A stretch of 6,247 nt of DNA, taken from contig JASLHL010000328.1 in the NCBI GenBank assembly GCA_030152225.1, positions 1-6,247 of the forward strand. Direction: 5' to 3'. The notes beneath the pieces are model-generated. The model ran no database searches and was not told the origin of the DNA. It saw only the letters and a list, made by a program, of their open reading frames with translations. How positions within the stretch are numbered: position 1 is the stretch's first letter; each line of letters starts with the position of its first letter. This DNA is from Flavobacterium sp. (GTDB taxonomy: Bacteria; Bacteroidota; Bacteroidia; Flavobacteriales; Flavobacteriaceae). Shown here piece by piece: positions 1-6,144 of this stretch. The position numbers and the translations under genes were made by a program.

Positions 1-38
1 CTTTTGAAGATCAAATCCCTTTTTTGCTCTTTGTTCAT
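1..38 (-). CDS. Possible 5' end of a minus-strand gene, cut by the window edge
   Basis: Reading leftward from an ATG at 38, twelve codons remain open to the edge and give MNKEQKRDLIFK, a charged, hydrophilic start that looks like a plausible N-terminus. It lies beyond the sucC terminator, where a new minus-strand unit could begin. No Shine-Dalgarno or clear -7 box is seen before it, and the visible part is far too short to name a family. An open frame of this length can easily arise by chance, and overlapping plus-strand frames are also open here, so this is a tentative call. Confidence 0.33.
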   Translation of the reverse strand, partial: MNKEQKRDLIFK

Positions 39-95
39 CGCACGGTTTGCTCGTTTCTATTTGTTAGATTGTTTTTTATATAGAAAATTTTCACT

Positions 96-123
96 CATAA
101 CCCATAACCCATAACTCATAACC
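96..123. repeat. Heptanucleotide tandem repeat, four copies of CATAACC
   Basis: Four consecutive 7-bp units are present: CATAACC (96-102), CATAACC (103-109), CATAACT (110-116) and CATAACC (117-123). One base differs in the third unit. The array lies between the possible left-edge gene and the sucC terminator and abuts the A-tract of that terminator. Because the unit is 7 bp, it would shift frame if translated, so it is presumably non-coding. Its function is unknown. Confidence 0.85.
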
Positions 124-163
124 AAAAAAAAAGCAGTGAACGAAAAGTTCACTGCTTTTTTTT
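124..163 (-). terminator. Intrinsic terminator of sucC, symmetric (potentially bidirectional)
   Basis: A perfect 9-bp stem, GCAGTGAAC (133-141) and GTTCACTGC (147-155), encloses a 5-nt loop (GAAAA on the plus strand). Nine A residues (124-132) stand on one side and eight T residues (156-163) on the other. For minus-strand transcripts the stem is followed by nine U, about 20 nt after the sucC stop codon, which is a textbook position. The plus strand has an equally good U-tract, so the element could also stop transcription arriving from the left. Confidence 0.93.
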
Positions 164-181
164 ATCTAGAAGTTTATCTAA

Positions 182-1375
182 TTAAGATAAAGCTGCTTTT
201 ACTTGATCTGCTGCTTCTTGGAAAGCTACAGCTGATAAGATTGGCATACCTGATTGATCGATCAATTCTTTTGCCAATTCAGCGTTTGTTCCTTGAAGAC
301 GTACAATAATAGGCACTTTAATATCGTCACCCATGTTTTTGTATGCATCTACAACTCCTTGAGCAACACGGTCACAACGAACGATTCCTCCGAAGATGTT
401 GATTAGGATTGCTTTTACGTTTGGATCTTTTAAGATAATACGGAAAGCAATTTCCACACGTTTAGCATCAGCAGTTCCTCCTACGTCAAGGAAGTTAGCT
501 GGTTCAAAACCTGCGTATTTGATTAAATCCATGGTAGCCATAGCTAAACCAGCACCGTTAACCATACATCCAACAGTTCCATCTAAATCCACATAGTTTA
601 AACCAGCTTCTTTAGCTTCTACTTCGATTGGACGCTCTTCTGTGATATCTCTGTATTCAGCATATACTTTTTGTCTGTATAATGCATTGTCATCTAATGT
701 TACTTTAGCATCAACAGCTAAAATTTTATCGTCCGATGTTTTTAATACAGGATTGATTTCAAACATAGAAGAGTCACTTCCGATATACGCATTGTATAAA
801 GCGTCAACGAATTTAACCATTTCTTTGAATGCATTACCTGATAACCCTAGGTTGAATGCAATTCTTCTTGCTTGGAAACCTTGTAATCCTACTGCAGGAT
901 CGATTTCTTCTTTGAAAATTAAGTGTGGCGTATTTTCAGCAACTTCTTCAATATCCATCCCTCCTTCAGTAGAATACATAATCATATTTCTACCTGTAGA
1001 ACGGTCTAATAATACAGACATATAGAACTCACTAACTTCGCTTTCACCTGGATAGTAAACATCTTCTGCTACTAATACTCTATTCACTCGTTTACCTTCT
1101 GGTGGCGTTTGTGGAGTAATTAGGTCCATTCCGATGATTTTTCCAGCTAGCTCTTTTACTTCATCTAAGTTCTTAGCTAACTTTACTCCTCCTCCTTTAC
1201 CTCTACCCCCTGCGTGGATTTGAGCTTTTACTACATACCAACTTGTACCAGTTTCTTCTGTAAGTTGTTTTGCTTTTTCAACAGCTTCATCTGCGTTGTT
1301 AGCTACTAACCCACGTTGTACTCTTACCCCGTAGCTAGCTAATATTTCTTTACCTTGAAATTCATGTAAATTCAT
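182..1375 (-). CDS. sucC: Succinyl-CoA ligase (ADP-forming) subunit beta
   Basis: This is the beta subunit of succinyl-CoA synthetase, the cytoplasmic TCA-cycle enzyme that interconverts succinyl-CoA plus ADP/Pi with succinate, CoA and ATP; it works with the alpha subunit SucD. The 397-residue length is close to the roughly 390 usual for the family. An N-terminal ATP-grasp domain starts with the typical MNLHEFQGKE and carries the nucleotide-binding glycine-rich stretch AGGRGKGGG (about 55-63). Metal-binding positions are visible in FEINP (205-209) and the aspartate at about 222. The C-terminal ligase domain has VNGAGLAMATMD (272-283) and NIFGGIVRCD (326-335), the CoA-ligase helix region. The ATG at 1375 gives the canonical N-terminus. 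No sucD is adjacent; the upstream neighbour is a YciO protein 147 bp away, and a strong terminator follows, so the gene appears monocistronic. The nucleotide preference (ADP or GDP) is assumed from the bacterial family, not shown by the sequence. Confidence 0.97.
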   Translation of the reverse strand: MNLHEFQGKEILASYGVRVQRGLVANNADEAVEKAKQLTEETGTSWYVVKAQIHAGGRGKGGGVKLAKNLDEVKELAGKIIGMDLITPQTPPEGKRVNRVLVAEDVYYPGESEVSEFYMSVLLDRSTGRNMIMYSTEGGMDIEEVAENTPHLIFKEEIDPAVGLQGFQARRIAFNLGLSGNAFKEMVKFVDALYNAYIGSDSSMFEINPVLKTSDDKILAVDAKVTLDDNALYRQKVYAEYRDITEERPIEVEAKEAGLNYVDLDGTVGCMVNGAGLAMATMDLIKYAGFEPANFLDVGGTADAKRVEIAFRIILKDPNVKAILINIFGGIVRCDRVAQGVVDAYKNMGDDIKVPIIVRLQGTNAELAKELIDQSGMPILSAVAFQEAADQVKAALS

Positions 1376-1410
1376 AGTGTAATACGTTTAGCTTTAAAAA
1401 TAAACAGATA

Positions 1411-1418
1411 CAAAAATA
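1411..1418 (-). promoter_or_regulatory. Candidate -7 promoter box for sucC
   Basis: Read on the minus strand this is TATTTTTG, matching the Bacteroidota -7 consensus TAnnTTTG. It would place the transcript start near 1404 and give a leader of about 30 nt before the sucC ATG. No TTG is present at the usual 17-23 bp upstream spacing; that stretch is occupied by an inverted repeat. The box is short and AT-rich, so chance matches are possible. Confidence 0.5.
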
Positions 1419-1420
1419 AT

Positions 1421-1444
1421 AATTAGGTTTGAATTTCCCTAATT
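1421..1444. repeat. Inverted repeat immediately upstream of the sucC -7 box
   Basis: Perfect 7-bp arms AATTAGG (1421-1427) and CCTAATT (1438-1444) flank a 10-nt centre. On the minus strand the hairpin is followed by ATTATTTTTG. It may be a weak terminator for the YciO transcript, 79 nt past its stop, or an operator covering the spacer and -33 region of the sucC promoter. Only two of the seven pairs per stem are G:C, which is weak for a terminator. The sequence does not decide between the two roles. Confidence 0.5.
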
Positions 1445-1522
1445 TAATTCTGCATATGTCCCATTTATTCTTGGATTTGACTTTATTAAATTTAAAAAAT
1501 ATTTGTTTTGTATTCGTATAAT

Positions 1523-2143
1523 TTAGAAAATATCAATCGATCCTTTTCCTTCTCTTATAATTTCTGGTTCGATTCCCGACAAATCAATAACGGTAGATGC
1601 CTGATTATCACCATATCCCCCATCGATAATTAAATCGACGATATTATCCCATTTTTCTTGGATCAATTCTGGGTCTGTGGTGTATTCCAAAATTTCATCT
1701 TCGTCATAGATTGACGTTGACACAATGGGATTTCCCAGTCGGCGGACAATTTCTCTGGCGATATTATTGTCCGGTACGCGGATTCCCACTGTTTTTTTCT
1801 TTCTAAACTCTTTGGGTAAATTGTTATTTCCTGGGAGAATAAAGGTATAAGGACCTGGTAAGGCTTTCTTCAATACTTTGAATGTTGCAGTATCAATTTG
1901 TTTGATATAATCGGATATATTACTCAAGTCATGGCAGACAAAAGAAAAATTGGCTTTTTCTAATTTGATTCCCTTAATACGAGCAATGCGTTCCAAGGCT
2001 TTTGTATTGGTGATATCACATCCCAATCCATACACGGTATCGGTGGGATAAATAATCAATCCACCATTGCGCAAAACCTCTACGACCTTATTGATCTCCC
2101 TTTCATTTGGATTCTCTGGATAAATCTTTACAAACTGTGCCAT
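1523..2143 (-). CDS. yciO: YciO-type Sua5/YrdC-fold protein (often annotated L-threonylcarbamoyladenylate synthase)
   Basis: This 206-residue protein has the Sua5/YciO/YrdC fold, the family of TsaC, which makes threonylcarbamoyl-AMP for the t6A37 tRNA modification. The N-terminal MAQFVKIYPENPNER resembles E. coli YciO, which I recall as also about 206 residues. Family motifs include GGLIIYPTDTVYGLG (27-41), ALPGPYTFIL (94-103), TVGIRVP (118-124) and VDLIIDGGYG. Of the catalytic motifs known in TsaC, KxR appears here as K57-G-I59, and SxN as S144-I-Y146, so two of the four residues differ; this pattern points to YciO rather than genuine TsaC. I chose the ATG at 2143 because it matches the family N-terminus; an in-frame TTG at 2170 would add nine residues without family support. 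It begins 28 bp after the helicase stop with no promoter box between, suggesting one operon. Its cellular role is not settled, so t6A synthesis should not be assumed. Confidence 0.9.
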   Translation of the reverse strand: MAQFVKIYPENPNEREINKVVEVLRNGGLIIYPTDTVYGLGCDITNTKALERIARIKGIKLEKANFSFVCHDLSNISDYIKQIDTATFKVLKKALPGPYTFILPGNNNLPKEFRKKKTVGIRVPDNNIAREIVRRLGNPIVSTSIYDEDEILEYTTDPELIQEKWDNIVDLIIDGGYGDNQASTVIDLSGIEPEIIREGKGSIDIF

Positions 2144-2171
2144 ATCTTTGATTTTTATTGATTTATACAAT

Positions 2172-4508
2172 TTACGCTAAAACTTGAAGCTTCGCAAATC
2201 GCAACAATAGTTTTTTAATTCCCCCTACATCGAAATTGATTTCCGCCTTGCGGTCTGCTCCTACTCCTTCTAGGTTTAGGATTACCCCCTGACCGAATCG
2301 CTCGTGCATCACGCGTTGTCCTATTACAAGACCACTGTTAGCCGCATCACCTTGACTGGTTGTTGAGGTGGCATTCACAGGTTTAAGCTTGCGAATATTT
2401 CGATCCAAAACCGGTTCTTCGTTGTTTTTCAGGTAGGCTGGTGGTGTCCCTTTTACGGGTTTTGACAAGCGCAACTTGCTTTTATCTACGTCGCCAAAAA
2501 TATCAGCATCAATTTTAGGCGTATAGCGGTAATTGGTTTCTACTGGCGTTAAGAATTCCAAGTATTGATCGTCAATCTCTTGAATGAAACGCGAAGGATC
2601 ACAGTCAATGAGCTTCCCCCAACGGTATCTCGATTGGGCATAGGTCAAATAGGCTTGGTGTTCTGCACGCGTTAAAGCCACATAAAACAAGCGACGTTCC
2701 TCTTCCAATTCGGTTCGCGTACTACTACTCATTGCACTTGGAAAGAGGTCTTCTTCCATTCCCACACAGAAAACAGTTGGAAACTCCAGTCCTTTGGCTA
2801 AGTGAATCGTCATTAAGGCCACACGATCATCGTCTCCTGTATCTTTGTCTAAGTCTGTTGCTAATGCAACATCTTCTAAAAATTCGGATAATGCACCACG
2901 AGCGCCGTCTATTTCGCGTTGTCCTTCAATAAAATCTTTAATACCATTGAGTAATTCCTCAATATTTTCCATACGCGTAATTCCCTCTGGTGTGGTGTCT
3001 TTGCGTAGTTCTTGTACCAATCCCGTTTTCTTCACCACATGTTCCACCATTTCATAAGCATCTTTAGTTTCCTCTAAGGCTTGAAAAGCTTTGACCATGT
3101 TGACAAAGTCGGTTAATTTATTTTTTGTTCCTGCGGTAATTTTCAAGTCAATCTTATCAATATGACTCATCACCTCAAAAATCGAGCGTTTGTAGTGATT
3201 CGCAGCAATGGTTAGTTTATCTAAGGTTGTTGCACCAATTCCCCTTGCTGGATAATTAATGACGCGAACGAGAGCTTCTTCGTCTTTGGGGTTGATAATT
3301 AAGCGCAAATAGCTCAATACATCTTTAATTTCCTTGCGTTGATAGAAGGACAATCCCCCGTAAATACGATAGGGAATATCCCTTTTTCTCAAGGCATCCT
3401 CCATGGCACGTGACTGTGCATTGGTACGGTATAGAATAGCAAAATCACTGTTGTTTTTTTGATTTTGCATTTTTTCTTCAAAAATAGTAGAGGCAACAAA
3501 TCGCCCTTCTTCCCCATCGGTTAAGGAACGGTGTACCTTAATCTTAGGTCCATAATCATTGTCTGTCCACACGACTTTTTCCAACTTGACTTTATTCTTG
3601 TCAATAATGGTGTTGGCCGCTTCTACGATATTTTTTGTTGAACGGTAATTTTGTTCTAGGCGATACAGCTGTACGTTGTCAAAGTCCTTTTGGAAATTGA
3701 GGATATTGTTGATGTTAGCCCCGCGGAAGGCATAGATACTTTGCGCATCATCCCCTACAACACAGATATTTTGAAAGCGATCAGATAAGGCGCGTACAAT
3801 CAGGTACTGGGAGTTATTGGTATCTTGGTACTCATCCACTAGAATATAGCGAAAGCGATCTTGGTACTTCGCTAATACATCGGGAAAACGGGTCAATAGT
3901 TCATTGGTTTTCAACAGTAAATCATCAAAATCCATTGCACCTGCTTTAAAACAACGCTCTACATAGTGCTCGTAAATCTCCCCAATACGCGGGCGTTTAC
4001 TCATGGCATCGGCTTCTTGCAGTTCAGCGTCATTGAAATACGCTTTTACCGTAACCAAGTTATTTTTATACGATGAAATACGGCTTGCTACTTCTTTGGG
4101 TTTATAGATGTCTTTATCCAATTGCAACTCTTTGATAATCTGACCAATCAGTCGTTGACTATCTTGTGAATCGTAAATCGAAAAGTTACTGGGGTATCCC
4201 AAATGATCTGCTTCTGCACGCAACAATCGTGCAAAAACCGAGTGAAAAGTACCCATCCACAAGTTCTTAGCTTCACCACTACCGACAATTTGAGCGATGC
4301 GGTTTTTCATCTCGCGCGCAGCTTTGTTGGTAAATGTTAAAGATAAAATATTAAAGGCATCCACGCCTTGGTGCATCAAGTAAGCGATTCGCAAGGTCAA
4401 TACTCTTGTTTTTCCCGAACCTGCTCCAGCAATGACAATCATGGGGCCGTCTTTCTGTAATACAGGTGCTCTTTGAGCTTCATTAAGTTGATCAATATAA
4501 CTTTGCAT
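2172..4508 (-). CDS. pcrA: ATP-dependent DNA helicase, PcrA/UvrD type (superfamily 1A)
   Basis: This is a 3'-5' DNA helicase/translocase of the UvrD/PcrA/Rep group, acting in the cytoplasm in nucleotide-excision and mismatch repair, replication restart and removal of stalled RNA polymerase. All SF1A motifs are intact: Q motif LNEAQ (8-12), Walker A AGAGSGKT (27-34), Ia LTFTNKAAREM (57-67), Ib TFHS (87-90), II VDEYQDT (224-230), III VVGDDAQSIYAFRGA (250-264), IV QNYRST (286-291), V MTIHLAKGLEFPTVF (566-580) and VI EEERRLFYVALTRA (602-615). A variable linker (about 655-725) leads to a C-terminal Tudor-like domain with VMHERFGQGVI (733-743), the region known in PcrA/UvrD to contact RNA polymerase. 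This domain and the overall architecture favour PcrA/UvrD over Rep; PcrA and UvrD are not separable here. At 778 residues it is slightly longer than typical (about 720-760). The ATG at 4508 puts the Q motif at the expected place near the N-terminus. YciO follows 28 bp downstream. Confidence 0.96.
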   Translation of the reverse strand: MQSYIDQLNEAQRAPVLQKDGPMIVIAGAGSGKTRVLTLRIAYLMHQGVDAFNILSLTFTNKAAREMKNRIAQIVGSGEAKNLWMGTFHSVFARLLRAEADHLGYPSNFSIYDSQDSQRLIGQIIKELQLDKDIYKPKEVASRISSYKNNLVTVKAYFNDAELQEADAMSKRPRIGEIYEHYVERCFKAGAMDFDDLLLKTNELLTRFPDVLAKYQDRFRYILVDEYQDTNNSQYLIVRALSDRFQNICVVGDDAQSIYAFRGANINNILNFQKDFDNVQLYRLEQNYRSTKNIVEAANTIIDKNKVKLEKVVWTDNDYGPKIKVHRSLTDGEEGRFVASTIFEEKMQNQKNNSDFAILYRTNAQSRAMEDALRKRDIPYRIYGGLSFYQRKEIKDVLSYLRLIINPKDEEALVRVINYPARGIGATTLDKLTIAANHYKRSIFEVMSHIDKIDLKITAGTKNKLTDFVNMVKAFQALEETKDAYEMVEHVVKKTGLVQELRKDTTPEGITRMENIEELLNGIKDFIEGQREIDGARGALSEFLEDVALATDLDKDTGDDDRVALMTIHLAKGLEFPTVFCVGMEEDLFPSAMSSSTRTELEEERRLFYVALTRAEHQAYLTYAQSRYRWGKLIDCDPSRFIQEIDDQYLEFLTPVETNYRYTPKIDADIFGDVDKSKLRLSKPVKGTPPAYLKNNEEPVLDRNIRKLKPVNATSTTSQGDAANSGLVIGQRVMHERFGQGVILNLEGVGADRKAEINFDVGGIKKLLLRFAKLQVLA

Positions 4509-4530
4509 AGTGTCTAAAACCGTAAAAAGC

Positions 4531-4561
4531 CAAAATTACAACTACTATTACTTTATAACAA
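4531..4561 (-). promoter_or_regulatory. Candidate promoter for the pcrA-yciO unit
   Basis: On the minus strand a TTG (4561-4559) lies 20 bp upstream of TAATTTTG (4538-4531). Both the elements and the spacing fit the Bacteroidota pattern TTG, 17-23 bp, TAnnTTTG. Transcription would begin near 4525, leaving a leader of about 17 nt before the helicase ATG. This is the best-supported promoter in the window, though the motif is short and the region AT-rich. Confidence 0.58.
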
Positions 4562-4603
4562 GTTTTGTTTCTATTAAAGCGTTTTATCTTAAACAAATAA
4601 TAG

Positions 4604-4611
4604 TACTTTTG
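4604..4611 (+). promoter_or_regulatory. Candidate -7 box for the DUF7935-DUF4197 pair
   Basis: TACTTTTG matches the Bacteroidota -7 consensus TAnnTTTG. The expected transcript start near 4617 leaves only about 11 nt before the ATG at 4628. No TTG stands at the usual upstream distance; a weak T-run (4582-4585) is the nearest substitute. It is divergent from the helicase promoter, with the two -7 boxes about 65 bp apart. Confidence 0.5.
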
Positions 4612-4627
4612 TTCAAACTTTAATTTC

Positions 4628-5161
4628 ATGGATCTCAATTTTATTCTTACCTCACTTCAATATGTAGTGCCTGCTTTAGTCGTTGCGGGGTTGTCTTATG
4701 TTTTTTTTCAAAAAATCTTAGAGAAACAATCAAAACGGGATTACTTTATCATCAAGGAATTGACCACAAAAGATTCGGGTATTGACAGCAAGGCCCTAAA
4801 ACTACAAGCTTGTGAGCGTTTGGTGATTTATGCAGAGCGAAGCGATTTAAAGAAATTAATCCTACGTGTACAACCTTTAAGTACCGACACACAAGCCTAT
4901 GCGCATTTGTTGGTCCAACATCTTGAACAAGAATTTGAATATAATGTCACACAACAGCTTTATGTATCCGAAGAGCTATGGGCTATTGTTGTGCATACCA
5001 AAAACACCCTTATTTCCACGATTCAACAAACGGCCAAGCTAGCTGAGGCGACTTCCGCTTTGTTGCTTCAAAATCTCTTGTTAAATGAATCGGTTAACAT
5101 CCAAAACAAAGTGGATATTCTACTCCGAGCCATTAAAGAAGAGACCAAACATAACTTATAA
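4628..5161 (+). CDS. DUF7935-type single-pass membrane protein, function unknown
   Basis: This 177-residue protein resembles the flavobacterial proteins annotated DUF7935, from memory of that family's layout: an N-terminal membrane helix, a short basic turn, an ERL...KLILRV block and an EFEYNVTQQLYV block. The membrane helix is about residues 9-28 (hydrophobic, with VVPALVVAGLSYVFF), followed by the positive stretch EKQSKR (32-37), which predicts that the rest lies in the cytoplasm. The block ACERLVIYAERSDLKKLILRV spans 61-81, and EQEFEYNVTQQLYV about 100-113. The remainder looks alpha-helical. No catalytic motif is visible, and no biochemical role is known to me. The ATG at 4628 sits just before the hydrophobic helix and just after the -7 box, supporting this start. 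The DUF4197 gene follows after 26 bp on the same strand, so the two are probably co-transcribed. Confidence 0.85.
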   Translation: MDLNFILTSLQYVVPALVVAGLSYVFFQKILEKQSKRDYFIIKELTTKDSGIDSKALKLQACERLVIYAERSDLKKLILRVQPLSTDTQAYAHLLVQHLEQEFEYNVTQQLYVSEELWAIVVHTKNTLISTIQQTAKLAEATSALLLQNLLLNESVNIQNKVDILLRAIKEETKHNL

Positions 5162-5187
5162 TAAATCAATAAAATAGTTTAAAAATC

Positions 5188-5991
5188 ATGAGAAGAATTT
5201 TGATAAGCGCATGTTTGTTACTTGGTGTTTTAGGTACCAATTACACCGTTACAGCTCAAAGTAAATTGGGTGGTGTATTGGGTAGTTTATCCCAAGATCA
5301 GATCGGAAAAGGGCTAAAAGAGGCCTTAGACAAGGGAATTCAACAACAAGTGAGTGAACTTGCAAAACCCAACGGTTTCTTTAAGAATGAAATGGTTAAA
5401 ATCATGCTACCGGATGAGTTACAAAAGGTAGACAAAACCCTTCGTTCTATGGGTATGGGAAGCATAGCAGACCAAGGATTACAACTTTTAAACCGCGCTG
5501 CTGAAAGCGCTGTAGAAGAAGCAACTCCTATTTTTGTTCAAGCCATCAAAGACTTAACTTTTAACGATGCTGCTACTATTTTACTTGGTGGGTCATCATC
5601 TGCTACGGACTACTTAAAAGCAAAAACATCGAAGGAATTAGCAGTTAAATTTGCACCCATCATCGAAGAATCTCTATCTAAAGTAGGCGCTACAACGGCT
5701 TGGGAAGGCATTTTTACCAAATACAATAGCCTGCCTTTAGTTTCTCCTGTCAATCCCGATTTGACGAATTATGTAACAGAGAAAACCATGGATGGTGTAT
5801 TTACCATGATCGCTGTAGAAGAAAATAACATTCGCGGTAATAAACCCGATTCAAGATCTACAAATTTATTGCAAGACGTATTCAGCAAACAGGATAAAAC
5901 AGCGAATACAACGTCTGCTAAGAATACGGATTCTGACAAAAAAGCAACCCCTAAAAAGGAAAAGAAAAAGAGCTTATTGGACCTGTTTTAA
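5188..5991 (+). CDS. DUF4197 domain-containing exported protein
   Basis: This 267-residue protein has a signal peptide: MRR, a hydrophobic core (about 4-16), and a likely signal-peptidase I site after VTA, between A23 and Q24. A lipobox-like ISAC at residues 6-9 is too close to the N-terminus to be a normal lipoprotein signal. The mature protein is therefore probably periplasmic. The DUF4197 domain spans about 39-234, with GLKEALDKGIQQQVSELAKP (42-61), the LPDEL block (74-78), RAAESAVEEATPIFVQAIKD, the ILLGG..SATDYLK segment and VTEKTMDGVFTMIAVEE, all matching my recollection of the family. After the usual family end (LLQDVFSK, to about 234) comes a 33-residue lysine-, threonine- and serine-rich tail ending in SLLDLF. 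The family's function is unknown. It starts 26 bp after the DUF7935 gene with no convincing promoter between, and a terminator lies 120 bp beyond the stop. Confidence 0.9.
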   Translation: MRRILISACLLLGVLGTNYTVTAQSKLGGVLGSLSQDQIGKGLKEALDKGIQQQVSELAKPNGFFKNEMVKIMLPDELQKVDKTLRSMGMGSIADQGLQLLNRAAESAVEEATPIFVQAIKDLTFNDAATILLGGSSSATDYLKAKTSKELAVKFAPIIEESLSKVGATTAWEGIFTKYNSLPLVSPVNPDLTNYVTEKTMDGVFTMIAVEENNIRGNKPDSRSTNLLQDVFSKQDKTANTTSAKNTDSDKKATPKKEKKKSLLDLF

Positions 5992-6074
5992 TCTCAGATC
6001 AACAATAACAATCACATAACCTAACGATAATATCATTTCAAAAAGAAAAATAGATATTTGTCTCATAAATATTG

Positions 6075-6089
6075 ATTTCATATTGAAAT
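6075..6089. repeat. Small AT-rich inverted repeat in the 3' region
   Basis: ATTTCA (6075-6080) and TGAAAT (6084-6089) are perfect 6-bp arms around a 3-nt centre. It lies in the untranslated stretch between the DUF4197 stop and the terminator. The stem is weak and has no adjacent T-tract, so it is not a terminator; it may be chance in AT-rich DNA. Confidence 0.35.
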
Positions 6090-6110
6090 AGTTAAAGTTA
6101 GTTGATACCA

Positions 6111-6144
6111 AAAGGAGCATTGTAACCCAATGCTCCTTTTTTTT
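6111..6144 (+). terminator. Intrinsic terminator of the DUF7935-DUF4197 unit
   Basis: A perfect 12-bp stem, AAAGGAGCATTG (6111-6122) and CAATGCTCCTTT (6128-6139), encloses a 5-nt loop (TAACC) and runs into eight T residues (6137-6144). The minus-strand side has only four A residues, so it should act mainly on plus-strand transcripts. It stands 119 nt beyond the DUF4197 stop codon, leaving a long AT-rich 3' untranslated stretch. Confidence 0.93.

Noticed and set aside
396..1025. Plus-strand open frames inside the sucC region (66 and 127 codons)
   Set aside because: They lie opposite a clearly conserved sucC coding sequence, have no family features and are antisense shadows.
2144..2170. Alternative TTG start adding nine residues to the YciO protein
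   Set aside because: The family N-terminus matches from the ATG at 2143; the extra residues have no counterpart in E. coli YciO as I recall it.
2732..3057. Plus-strand open frames inside the helicase gene
   Set aside because: They are antisense to intact helicase coding sequence and give proteins of no recognisable character.
4564..4597. TTTGTTT and AAACAAA inverted arms in the divergent promoter region
   Set aside because: Low-complexity AT-rich arms separated by 20 bp are expected by chance, and the flanking bases do not extend the symmetry.
5203..5214. Lipobox-like ISAC in the DUF4197 signal peptide
   Set aside because: The cysteine is residue 9, leaving too short a hydrophobic region; the site after VTA at residue 23 fits an ordinary signal peptide.
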